From positions 17,798 through 81,797 of the forward strand of contig QKYT01000220.1 in assembly GCA_003550305.1 (NCBI GenBank): DNA of 64,000 nt, given 5' to 3'. The DNA is from Glomus cerebriforme. Taxonomy: Eukaryota; Glomeromycota; Glomeromycetes; Glomerales; Glomeraceae. This document shows, piece by piece, positions 45,208 to 56,094 of this stretch (positions within the stretch are counted from its first letter, which is position 1; every line of letters begins with the position of its first letter). The position numbers were made by a program, and so were the translations under genes. The notes beneath the pieces are model-generated. The model saw only the letters and a list, made by a program, of their open reading frames with translations. It made no database searches and was not told the DNA's origin.

Positions 45208-46473
45208 ATGGCAACAAAGACATCAGTTTTAGAGCTTTTTAATATTAATAATTCTGCCTCTGATCCTTCAAATAATAAAAAGTATATTAATGTATGTGCA
45301 CCAATGGTTAGATATAGTAAATTGCCTTTTCGTGAATTAGTTCGTAGGTAAATAATATTTCACTATGCATTAATCATTTATTTTAACCTTTTCTTATATA
45401 TATTTTTTTAGTTATAATGTAGATTTAGCGTATACGCCAATGATATTAGCAAAAGAATTTAAAAATTCAAATATTGCAAGAAATTTTGATTTTACTACTA
45501 ATAAAAATGATAAACCTTTAATAATACAATTTGCAAGTAATAATAGTATTGATTTATTAAGAGCTGTCGAATTAATTGTCAATTATGTTGATGGAATAGG
45601 TAATAAATTACGGTAATTAGAAATTTTTTTATGATCAAAAATTAATGAAATTAATGGTTAACTTTAACTTTTTTAGATATCAATTGTGGATGTCCACAAA
45701 AATGGGCTATAAATGAAGGAATTGGAGTGCATTTAATGGAAAAACCCGAACTTATAAGTGATATGATTAAAACTATTAAAAGGAATATACCAAATTTACC
45801 ATGTTCAATTAAAATTAGAATTCATAATGATATGAGGTAAGCGTTATATACATGTTAAGATATTAGCTTTTTCGAGAATTTTCTAATTCCTTTCCTTTTT
45901 CTCTTTTTCTCTCATATGTAGGAAGACGATAGAATTTGTAAAAAGAGCAGAATCAATAGGAATAGATTTTATAGCAGTACATGGACGTACACGTAGACAA
46001 AAATCAACTGAACTAGTTAATTTAAATGCAATAAAATTAATTAAAGAAAATTTGAAAGTTCCTGTTATTGCTAATGGTAATATATTTACTTTATCTGATG
46101 CTGAAAATATTTATAAGGAAACTAGTATAGATGGTGTAATGTCTGCTAGAGGTTTGTTAAAAAATCCTGCTTTGTTTGCTGATTATGATTTTGCTCCTTG
46201 GGATTGTATTGAAAATTTTGTTAGATTATCAATTGCTTATGGAACAAATCACTTTATATTTCACCATCATTTGTAAGTATATTAAATTATGATTTATTAT
46301 AATTATTTCGCTTTATTTTAATTTCAATTAATTAGTTATTATACGTAATTTATAGAATGTATATGTTTGAGGATGTTATGAGTAATGCAGAGAAAAAAAC
46401 TTTTAATACATTGACAAGCATTCCTGCAATTATAGATCATTTAGAAGAACATTACGGATTACAACTAAAATAA
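45208..46473 (+). CDS. DUS4: tRNA-dihydrouridine(20a/20b) synthase, Dus4 type, 318 aa
   Basis: Exons 45208-45347, 45412-45599, 45677-45836, 45922-46272 and 46356-46473 join by GT-AG introns into 319 codons. The FMN-dependent enzyme reduces uridine in the tRNA D-loop using NADPH. Visible motifs: VCAPMVRYSKLPFR (FMN-binding start), DLAYTPMILAKEF, KPLIIQFAS, INCGCPQKWA with the catalytic Cys, FIAVHGRTRRQK, VPVIANGNIFTLSDA, and GVMSARGLLKNPALF. The APMVRYSKLPFR opening and length close to 320 fit Dus4/DUS4L rather than the longer Dus1-3. The gene ends 152 bp from the convergent CBP20 gene. Confidence 0.93.
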
Positions 46474-46625
46474 TATTTTCTTAATATTGAAGAAAATAAT
46501 AAAAAATCATTATACATTTCTTTCTGTTGCAGATTTATTAACAATAAGAAATCGATTTACTTCTTACAATGTTCCAGTTCGGTATAAATATTACTGCGGA
46601 AGAAAACCAAATAAAAAGTAATTTA

Positions 46626-47574
46626 TTAGTTATCAGTCTGCATTTCATCTTCATCATCCGATCGTCCTTCTCTGAAACGTGGATTCTTTTTTTTTTTTAA
46701 AAAAAAAAAAAAAGAATAAGTATATTCGTTTAATACTTAATTAAGTACATCTAAAGATACCATACCTTAACCTTTTCACGATTTTCACGTTCATCATCTT
46801 CGGTTCTATCACGTTTCTTTGAACCTGAAGCTAAAAAAGATTTTTAAAATATAAATAAATTTCCAGCACCTTAATTCAAAAATTCATTAAAGTACATACA
46901 TTTTCCTTTATATTCTTGAGCACCACTTGGAATAATAGTAATAGCTTCATATTCTTCTTTTTGTCTTCTCGCACGTTCAGCTTCTTGTCTAGCGCGAACA
47001 TGGCCCCAACCTCCACGTCCTGAATCGAAATCCTGACGATACTCATCACGTACTTGTCCCCCTGATCTACCTCTACCAAATTGCCTACCATCTCTATATC
47101 CTGGATCTAAATCTGTTCTGATAATCCTTTCGTCCAATTTTGTACTATTAATATATTTCATACAATCTAATGCATCTTGATGATGATAATACCTATATGC
47201 AAAAACTTTTAGAAACGCTTTAAATAAAAAGTTTAACAACGAAGGAGATAAAAGTACTTACTCAACGAAACAAAAGCCGCAGGGAGTTTTTTGAAATTTA
47301 TCTAATCCCATAATAATTCTTTTTATTTCACCTGCTTTTGAAAATAATTCGTAAATTTGTTCTTCTGTAGTATAAAAAGAAAGATTCCCGACATATAACG
47401 TAGTACTATGTGAAAGATCTTTTGCAAGATCTGTTGAAGAACCCTATGTTCAATTAAGGAAAGAAGGTTAGTAAAAAGTAATTAAATAATAACAAATCAA
47501 ATACAAGTTAGGACCTGATATTGTTGATCTTTATATGAAGAAGGAACGCAGAGAGGTTGAACGATATTAGCCAT
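46626..47574 (-). CDS. CBC2: Nuclear cap-binding protein subunit 2 (CBP20), 219 aa
   Basis: Exons 47574-47515, 47443-47262, 47192-46900, 46830-46766 and 46685-46626 join to 220 codons. With CBP80 it binds the m7G cap of nascent mRNA in the nucleus. The RNA-recognition motif is complete: [20 protein letters not shown] (RNP2), [10 protein letters not shown], and [15 protein letters not shown] (RNP1), followed by the cap-stacking tail [20 protein letters not shown] and [20 protein letters not shown], nearly identical to animal CBP20. The extra C-terminal segment of about 55 charged residues ([17 protein letters not shown], ending EDEMQTDN) goes beyond the usual ~156 aa core but is seen in other fungi. 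The last intron ends in an A-rich acceptor next to a 15-T run, so that join is the least certain. Confidence 0.95.
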
Positions 47575-47743
47575 GACGGTAAAGTTGTTAGAGAAAACTA
47601 TACATCGAATGCGGAAAAAATTTACATTGGTTTATTTATAAATATTTAATATTTGGGGTAGATCATTGATTTGAATCTTACGTCATACGTTATTTAACTG
47701 TATCGTTTTATTTTTTTTTCAATGAACTATAAATTATTCGGAA

Positions 47744-48909
47744 ATGGACAACTCAACGTTTACCTTGATCACTTGGATTATTTTAACAATTTTGGCAATA
47801 ATTATTGCAAGTACGTTATATTGAATATTGGATTTCTTTTGAAATTCTAAATATACTTAAAAAAAATTTTTTCACATATTATTTGTTATTCAAGTTATAT
47901 TCAATGTGTTAAAAAATCGTTCAAGAAAGGATACATTTCTTATACTAGGATTAGCAGACTCTGGTAAAACATCATTTTTTATTAAAGTAAGTTAACTTAT
48001 ATTTAAATATTTCATTTTAATTTGATACATTACATTTCGAATAATTCTAATATTTGATTTATTTTAGTTAAGAGATGGAAAACAAGTGCAGACGCATACA
48101 TCAATGAAAGAAAATGAAGGATATATTAACCTTGAAAATAACGTACGTACTATTAACATTTTTTTTATAATTAATCTTATTATTTAAACTTATATTACCT
48201 TTATTAAAATAGGGTATACCATTAACAAAAGTTCCGATACATTTTGTCGATGTGCCAGGACACGAAAAATTACGATTTAAATTTTCAGATTTTATACCGA
48301 TTACACGTGGAATTATATTTCTTGTTGATAGTTCAACATGTGTAAAGAATGTACGATCAATAGCAGAGTAAGTAAACAAATTTATTCCTTCCAGGAATTT
48401 TTACGATTCTTCCTATGGTTGGTCTATTGATTATAAAATTCAACTATCCAATGTATTTGTTTATATGATTTTACTAATTGTACTACTATATCATATTAGA
48501 TATCTTTATGATATATTTTCAAATAAAGATGTTATAAAACATAATATACCTACTTTAATCGCTTGTAATAAAAGTGATATGATTACAGCATTACCTCCTG
48601 AACGAATTCAAACAATGTTAGAAAATGAAATGTACGTAATCTTTCAAAAATCGTTATAACCCTTTTTTTTTAATTTATTAATATGTAAATTTTTTTTTTA
48701 TTAGAAACAAACTTCGAAATACACGTACTTCAGCTTTGGATAATCAAGATTCTTCTATAACAGATAACATAGAATTTTTAGGATATGAAAATGAAAAATT
48801 TAAATTTGAACATTTAGAAAATGAAACTCATTTTGAAAAATGTTCTGTAGATAAGAATGAAATTGCAGAAATTAAAAACTGGATTGCTGAGGTTTATGGA
48901 GGACGATAA
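47744..48909 (+). CDS. SRPRB: Signal recognition particle receptor beta subunit, 241 aa
   Basis: Exons 47744-47810, 47895-47986, 48068-48142, 48213-48367, 48500-48631 and 48705-48909 join to 242 codons. The protein anchors the SRP receptor in the ER membrane and is an Arf-like GTPase. An N-terminal transmembrane helix (TLITWIILTILAIIIA) is followed by the G domain: FLILGLADSGKTSFF (P-loop), QTHTSMKENEG (switch I), HFVDVPGHEKLRFKF (switch II, G3), TLIACNKSDM (NKxD, G4), and TSALD near the C-terminus as the G5-like loop. Length and order match yeast Srp102 and animal SRPRB. The promoter region is shared with the divergent CBP20 gene, 169 bp away. Confidence 0.93.
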
Positions 48910-49121
48910 TATATATATTATTTAATGATAAAAACCATATAAATTTTAAGGATATTAAATGATCCTTAAATATAATATTCATGAACGGTTCAATAACATA
49001 ATAATATTAAATTTCTAAAAACTTAAAATACTTATTTAGTATGCATATATTTATCAGCAAAATTGTTAATCTTAAAACATAAAACAAAATTTTATTATTT
49101 AGCATTCATAAATTCAAGATT

Positions 49122-51584
49122 TTATGACAATGGATCTTCGTCTTCCATAACTTCATCCGCATGTATAAAATCTTCAAACATTTGAGAAGAATCTCCTCCA
49201 TAATTGGTACTAATGGCCAGACCAGTATAATTTGAATGATCTTCGATGTTTGGATCTCCAGTAAGACCACTAAGTTGAAGATTTGGATCATTTGTTAAAC
49301 CAGGCATATTAGCAGAACTAAAATACCCTTGAGGATCTATTCCTCCCATTCCTCCCATTCCTTCAATTCCTCCAATCCCTTGAATATCTTTCAATCCTTC
49401 TAACTCTTCGATTCCTTCGATTCCAGAAGTATCATGTAATTCGCTCGTATTAACTAAATCTTTTCCGATTTCAAAATGTGAAAGTCCTTGATTAAGTTCG
49501 ACTAACCCTTCATGTTCAGAATTTCCTTCCATCAATAATTCTTCACTTATTGCATCTTCTTGCATCAAATCATTATGACCCTCAACTTCCACATCTGATT
49601 CCGGCCCATCTCGAATTTGTATTAATGTAACTGGGTTGTGAGGTTGAATTACGATATCTAGTTCCTTTTCTGTTCGTTCTTGTAATTTCACCAATTCCTA
49701 TTAAAAGACATTTATTTATTGTGTGAAATTAAGAATATAAAATAATTCACAAATTATTATTTTTACCTCCATGGTGTTACATTTGCTAAGATCATTCATG
49801 CTTTTAGATAATATATTAGAATGTCGTTTGAATTCCTCAATCTTTTCGGAATGTTCACTATTCAACTTTTCGATATCTGCCTGATGCACAGCCTATTTAT
49901 AATATATAATATTAAATCAATTACGTTAAAAATATCAAATTCATAAGCAATAATATATTTTATTTGACGAACCAATTGCTGTTTTAATTCGTCGATATTC
50001 TTCTCTTGATAAACTGAAGTAGGTGGTATTATAGAACCTAAAAACATTTTTTGAATAGGAAATGTAGATAGATTAAATATTGAGATTATTTCTTTTATAT
50101 TATTTATGAAATCATTAACGTAATTAGAACTAATAACTTACTAACGCTATATGCGGAAAAAATCTCAGAGATATAATCGTGGTTTCTTTTAAATCTTGAC
50201 ATCGCAACTTCTCTAAATTTCAGATTGTCGATTTCGTCTAATAACAGATAAAATTAACACGTATTGATTTTAATAATTTTTTTTGACTTTAGAATATTAT
50301 AATTGTACCTCCCGAGGGTTCATCGGCTTCTTCAACAGAGGCGGCAGCGGCGGTAGCAGTAGCGGCAGCTTTATTCTAAATTGTAAATTTAATTATATAC
50401 TTAATTAGTAATTTAGACTAAGAAATAACTTAATAAAATATATATATACACCTTAGTATTCTTTGTGCGTCTTCCTGTTGATTTTGTTGGAGTCTGTGGC
50501 ATTCCCGGCTGTGGTCCACGTTGAACATTACGAGACTGAAATTGAACGTAAGAGTTACCCATCGGTGAAGGAGTACCTGTAGCAGGACCACGAGCCAAAG
50601 CAGAAGGCGGTGTATGCATTGACGAAGGACCAGGTGACTGGATCGCCATTGGCGAAATAGCATTCGGTGGTCGCCCGTAAGGATTCATACTTTGTTGCAT
50701 GGGTGCCATAGGTGTCATAGGATATCTGCCTTGCGCTGGATGTCTTGCATATGGCGGAACAATCTGTTGCTCTATACGCATTATATAATTTTCCTTAGAA
50801 TATTGAATACCCTATAAATAATAGGTTTTCGTAGCATCAAAAATAATTAAGTTTCAGAAATGGTTATAAATTTTACTTACGATGTCCATCGGGTAAAGAA
50901 TAATGTAATAATTGAAGATCTTGATGATCGTTTACGAATCGATATCTCCTTCTACTTCTACTTATTACTTGATCGCCAGGCGCGAGACCTTGTAATCTTT
51001 CCATACAAAGCAATTCCTTTATTAATAAATTAGTGGAACTGTTAGCATAGAATACAAGGTGGTCAAACGTGTTATCCACTCTTACTTACCCTTCCATCTG
51101 GTAATGATATTTTGCGGGTTACTTCAGGATCCAAATAAGTATAACTATCGATTATAAATAAAATGAATGTTAAAAAACCTAATGTATATAAATTAAATTA
51201 TCGATGCGTTCATCAAATAAGTGAAAACATACTTTTAGTACATACCCATCTGATGGAATTTCCGCCGCGTTTGGAGGCAGAGATATGAGATATATTTGTC
51301 CTCCTGCAATAAGATTATAATTAATAATTTTTTCCTTATGCAAAATTCGGATATAAAAGTGACCAATAAACACCTTGCGGCTTATCAATTATTGAGTATG
51401 TGAAAGTAACATTTGCTATTACATTCGCTAACTTGCTAAGTATATCCGCGACATAAGTATACGACACTTCTAATTGTGGCTTATATTCAATGTTAGCCAA
51501 GCGAAAAAGATCTTTAGAAGAAGGGTTGCTATAGGACATCCCTTGCATGGATTGTTTTAGACCTCCTGGTATCGCGCTTGCCAT
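49122..51584 (-). CDS. Ssr4-like SWI/SNF and RSC complex subunit, about 583 aa
   Basis: Exons 51584-51374, 51303-51246, 51144-51090, 51016-50881, 50811-50452, 50375-50309, 50237-50142, 50037-49973, 49892-49767 and 49697-49122. Fungal Ssr4 (formerly DUF1750) is a core subunit of the remodellers SWI/SNF and RSC in fission yeast. Matching features are an N-terminal domain with IYLISLPPNAAEIPSDGYTY and LEPGDQ-like LAPGDQVISRSRRRYRFVN, a Pro/Met-rich linker, then EIDNLKFREVAMSRFKRNHD with ISEIFS, typical of Ssr4, followed by a coiled coil and an acidic Gly-rich tail. The junction 50881/50811 is out of phase by one base when canonical GT-AG sites are used; every other join closes. Either the true splice differs or one base is wrong. 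The family call is from remembered similarity. Confidence 0.75.
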
Positions 51585-52891
51585 TTTGTAATGTAACGCG
51601 TCTATAAGAGATGTTGAGCTAACTGAAACAAACAACACTCTTTTTTATTATATAATATTATAGTACAACGTGATTGAGATTTTGGCTTTTGTGTAATATG
51701 TATAACATTTATCTTTTCATAGAAAAAATGATCTATATAAAGTACTGTACTTTGTTAAACTTATAATTCCGGCCAAAATTATACAATCACGACAAATAAA
51801 TATATTTTTTGCTGATCACATGACACCACGCACTTTGTTCATTTACCCTGTATCACCACAAAAAATTTCACCCCACGTCGTAGTTTAAATAGTTCACCCC
51901 TGGGGGGGGGGGGGGGGAGAAAAAAAAAGTTTTATTAAAAGCGTCACATAAAAAAAAAAAAAAAAAAAAAAAAAATTCACCCCACGTGACATGTGGCCGG
52001 CATTACGGCATTAAGAAATTAACCATGTGATGAATAATGGCGTGATAAATAAGTTTTCACCCGTTGAAAAAATTTTAAGTTCCTGGTAAAAATATGATTG
52101 GCTAAAAAACGCAGTTATGTGGCACAAGTAGGGCGTCCGATTTTGGACGATCAGTAACTTATTTTTAGGCAAAAATATTTTAATTTCAATGATTTTCAAA
52201 TATGAACAAAATTATTTATATGTATTTTATTACAAAAAATTTAAAAATATTTTTATTCATCCAAATATTCACGTTACTTAATGTATTCTATACTCTATTG
52301 AACAACTCGGTCAGTTTAGTTTAATGTCATAAAATAAAAAAACATATATGCGCACAATAAATTTCATTACAAAAAATGATAATTAACCTATGAAAACTAT
52401 GATGAAAATTAATATCTAAATATTTTCATATCCATTAAACGACTTTGCTTATTCAATAAAAGCTAGTTTTGTTTGACCAAAGTGCTTAAATTACCTACAA
52501 AGTGCCTGCATAAAAATATAATAAAATTGAGTATAGCTTCATGAATATTTAAGCTAGCTTAATGAAAATTAAAATATGAATAGTTTCATACCTGTTGAAC
52601 AACTTTACTTAGATATCTTCCAAACAATTTTACTTAGTTTAGTAAAAGTGTTTCCAAAGTGTTGTAAAGTTTCTAAAAATAAAAAAACGCGTTTATTAAA
52701 AAAAATATTCAAAATAAAAATATTTCTACATGCTGCAAATAAAACTTTTAAAAAACTTAAAGAAGAGAAAGGAAAGTTTGGAGTGTAAGCGATAAACAAA
52801 TAAATCAGTGGTCGTGCCACTATCACGTGGGGGAACAGGATAAAAACGTATACCCCCTGGAACAGGTTGATTCCCCTTTCATTTTTTAAAA
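51585..52891. promoter_or_regulatory. Divergent intergenic region with G-run, A-run and CACGTG sites
   Basis: The region separates the Ssr4-like and thioesterase starts. It contains a CCCC-T-G(16) run at 51898-51917 followed by an A-run, a second A-run ending near 51975, and repeated TTCACCCC words at 51868, 51892 and 51976. CACGTGAC is at 51983-51990 and TCACGTGG at 52823-52830, the latter 62 bp before the thioesterase ATG. An open frame at 52576-52788 is Lys/Leu/Ile-rich only. The G-run could form a G-quadruplex or simply be slippage-prone. Confidence 0.5.
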
Positions 52892-54145
52892 ATGGCTTTA
52901 AGTTTGACCAAGGTTATTCAAAATGCTCGTAAACAACATACAGCTACCGTATTCTTTTTGCATGTAGGGCTTTTGTTATAAATCGAATTTTTTCTTAAAA
53001 AATTTTTACAATATACTTTTCATATAGGGCTTGGGTGATAGCGGGGATGGTTGGGCTCCTGTAACAGCAGAAATGGGTTACACGTTGGAACATGTCAAAT
53101 TCATTCTTCCAAACGCGTAAGAAATCATACTCATTTTTTATATAATTTTTCTTCTCTAAACCGGTCAATGCTATTATTTAGTCCTATTCGACCAGTAACC
53201 GTAAATTATGGCGCTAGAATGCCCGCATGGTATTTTAATTAATTCAAATTAATATTCAAATTAGTATCCGATTAGTTTTGTGCGTGAATTTGAATATTTT
53301 ATACTTTAAGGTATGACATTTATGCGTTGGCGAATACTGAAGATGTCCTTAATCAAAGAGTGGATGAAGAAGGAGTTTTATTGTCCATTGCTTCAGGTTA
53401 TAATTTACAAAGCTTTAGTTGAAAATCAGTTAATTCCTAAAACGACACTGAAATTGTTTTACAATTATATAGTAAATCGTCTTGTACGTGGTGAAATTGA
53501 CGCGGGTATTCCTTCAGATCGTATTGTTATTGGAGGATTCTCCCAGGGAGCAGCGGTTGGAATTACCGTTGGATTATTATCCGAATATCGCCTGGCTGGA
53601 ATTATAGGGTAAATTAAATTATGATTGAATCGTTATTTTATTTGAAAATTTAATTTAGGAAATTCACTTACATTGCTAATTATTTATTATATATAGACTG
53701 AGTGGATATGTTCCTCTGAAAGAAAAAACATTTACTGTATGATTCATTATTCTTTTTATTATCTGTTATCGTACAACCATTAAATTTATTCGATCAATTC
53801 GTTGAAAAAATCGTTATTTTTTTTAGATGGCCACTGACGCAAATAAGAATACACCTATTTTCATGGGTCATGGCGATAGTGATATGGTATTTATTTTTTC
53901 GATTTATAGTTCAATTTTGATGATATATGAAATATGAATAACAAATTAACAACTGATCAAAATTTTGTTTATAGATTTTGCCTTATCAGATTGGGAAGTT
54001 GTCACATGATCTTCTTAAATCAGGGGGATATTCCGGCGTAACATTTAAAACTTACTATGGTATGGGACACCAATACTCTCAGAAAGAAATCAAAGACGTG
54101 ATAGCTGACGTGATTTCATTTTTGCAAGAAGTCATTCCTGCTTAG
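52892..54145 (+). CDS. Acyl-protein thioesterase 1-type serine hydrolase, 233 aa
   Basis: Exons 52892-52963, 53028-53116, 53182-53229, 53311-53396, 53473-53608, 53697-53736, 53827-53886 and 53975-54145 join to 234 codons. The enzyme removes palmitate from cysteines of membrane-associated proteins and has lysophospholipase activity in some hosts. The alpha/beta-hydrolase blocks are all present: TVFFLHGLGDSGDGWAP (oxyanion loop), FILPNAPIRPVTVNYGARMP with WYDIYAL, IVIGGFSQGAAVG (nucleophile Ser), IFMGHGDSDMILPY (catalytic Asp) and YYGMGHQYSQKE (catalytic His). Length matches yeast Apt1 and human LYPLA1/2. The eight small exons with phase-consistent joins argue strongly for a functional gene. 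Confidence 0.95.
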
Positions 54146-54340
54146 AATTCAGAATAAAATTTTACATATAATTTATTGTTAACACAAATTTAATTTTAAA
54201 ATGAAAATGCAAGTCACGTAATTTTTGTGGTACAAAAACTTGGTAATACGCAACTAAGCCACTAAAAATTTAAATAAATTCTTTCTTTTTCATATTATTC
54301 TTAACAAAAGAATAATCTTAAAAAAAAAAAAAAATAAATA

Positions 54341-55378
54341 ATGGATGATTCACCTATGACGATAAATCCAACTATTTCACCAAATGATTTTAAAGAAACG
54401 ACGGCAGTACTTCGATTTGAAATACCGTTAAAAAAAGGTCAAGGAAATAATGTAATTTACTTCCCTGACCTAATTAATCCTCCAAAAGAAACAACGAATG
54501 ATCAGAATATTGATGATACTTTATCAGATCAACAACATTTAGATGATGAAATGGCTTTAGAGAATTTTGTAGTATCAGAAACCGCAGATTTTTTAGAACA
54601 TATGGCTATTGAAAAACGTCCCGAACCGAAGTTTTACGCGATTTCAAGGAAAAATACTATTCCTGGATTTTTTGGTGCTGGAAAAAATACAAATCCTCCC
54701 GAAAATATTCTTCAATTCTTTGAAAATGAACAATCAAATAATAACATGTCTACAACCATCACTTCTAATACTCCTGGAATAATTGATAATAATGAAAATA
54801 AAATTATAAATAAACCAATTAAATCAAGAACAAGAAAGAATACTTCATCAAAATCAAAAGGAAAAAAAACTATTAAGCAAGAAGAAAAAGTAGCGGTTGC
54901 AAATGAAGCAGTTGTTAGCGGTAGTACATCATCATCAAAAAAAACAAAGAGAGAACCACCACAACAATCAGAAACAAAAACAAAAATACAAAGAACTAAG
55001 GCTATCAAAAAAGTTCAAAGGTTATTATTAGAGAAACGAAAACGTAAACTTCGTAAAGAAAAAAAAATAAATAAAGATGTTACTACAAGTAATATAGTAA
55101 GTAGTTCTTCAAAAAATGCATCTCCTATAACTAAATCGTTAAAATCTGTAAAAAATGAAGATTTATCATCATCATCATCATCATCATCATCGACTGAGTC
55201 GTCTCCAAAAAGAAAAAGCCGGCCTGACGCCCGTTCTCGAAGTTCTTCAACTTCATCTACAGTAACTTCTACGAAAGCGAATAAATCAAAATCAAAGGCT
55301 AATAATCCAAATAATTATAATGTTGAGAGTTCTGAATCAACACAAAAGACAATACCATCTTCTGATTCTACTCCATAA
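54341..55378 (+). CDS. Basic serine-rich nuclear-type protein, 345 aa, possibly Hpc2/ubinuclein-like
   Basis: A single frame from the ATG at 54341 to TAA. The N-terminal ~150 residues are more complex (TAVLRFEIPLKKGQG, VIYFPDLINPP, then DEMALENFVV and KFYAISRKNTIPGFFGAGK). The rest is strongly basic and low-complexity: Lys/Arg clusters (KRKRKLRKEKKINK), a run of ten serines at about 285, and RSR-type motifs. An N-terminal beta-strand block with FPDL, followed by an acidic patch and a GFF motif, is vaguely like the NHRF and HRD regions of Hpc2/ubinuclein histone chaperone subunits; that is a guess. No other domain is visible. Basic clusters suggest nuclear location. It ends 717 bp from the convergent kinesin gene. 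Confidence 0.6.
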   Translation: MDDSPMTINPTISPNDFKETTAVLRFEIPLKKGQGNNVIYFPDLINPPKETTNDQNIDDTLSDQQHLDDEMALENFVVSETADFLEHMAIEKRPEPKFYAISRKNTIPGFFGAGKNTNPPENILQFFENEQSNNNMSTTITSNTPGIIDNNENKIINKPIKSRTRKNTSSKSKGKKTIKQEEKVAVANEAVVSGSTSSSKKTKREPPQQSETKTKIQRTKAIKKVQRLLLEKRKRKLRKEKKINKDVTTSNIVSSSSKNASPITKSLKSVKNEDLSSSSSSSSSTESSPKRKSRPDARSRSSSTSSTVTSTKANKSKSKANNPNNYNVESSESTQKTIPSSDSTP

Positions 55379-56094
55379 TAATAGAAGGTTAATAACGCAT
55401 TTTTATAAATTTTCTTTGCGAGAGTTTTAGCTTTAAATTTTTTATGTATATAGTATATGGAATAGTTAAATTATAGATATCTAAATATAATAAAATTATG
55501 TTATTTATTCATTTACTATGTTGTATGTATATTTTAATGTAATGTAATATGAAACAGCGGTTAAAATCTTTTCTAAGATTCAATAAGTTTGTACCTTAAT
55601 TTATTTTAAATCTAAATTTAAAATAGTTTCTCCGAAAAAGAAACCAATAAAAAACCATATTTAAACAAGAAACAATATAACCCTACAAATTTCTAAGAAA
55701 AATACAAATAAAAGAAAAAAAAAATACACATACAAAAATTTTTTATAAGTAGTAAGAGGATGAAGGTATAAAAGGTATAAAATTACTTCGATGTGAACGG
55801 AATAATGGTCAATTTAGAAGGTTAAAAGGTTTATATATAAAATATAATAATAAAATAAAACTATTATAACACGTTATTACGATTATTGACGAAGGTTGGA
55901 AAGCGTTTATCAGGTAAACTTTGCCTGCAATTGGGCTTATTATAATAAATGTGTATATTATTTTTTAAGGAAATAAATTATAATGCTTTATTAAGGTGTC
56001 CAAAGTAACAATAGAATAACTATTTCCTTCTATAGGAATTAAAAAAGAAAACGTAAGAATGTTAATTATAATAAAAGAAATTTGTTTACTTTAC
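55379..56094. other. Convergent 3' intergenic region
   Basis: AT-rich sequence between two stop codons. It presumably holds both 3' untranslated regions, and AATAAA-type hexamers occur on both strands. No additional gene is supported. Confidence 0.5.

Noticed and set aside
52576..52826. Overlapping open frames on both strands before the thioesterase gene
   Set aside because: Open on both strands through AT richness; the segment looks like promoter DNA.
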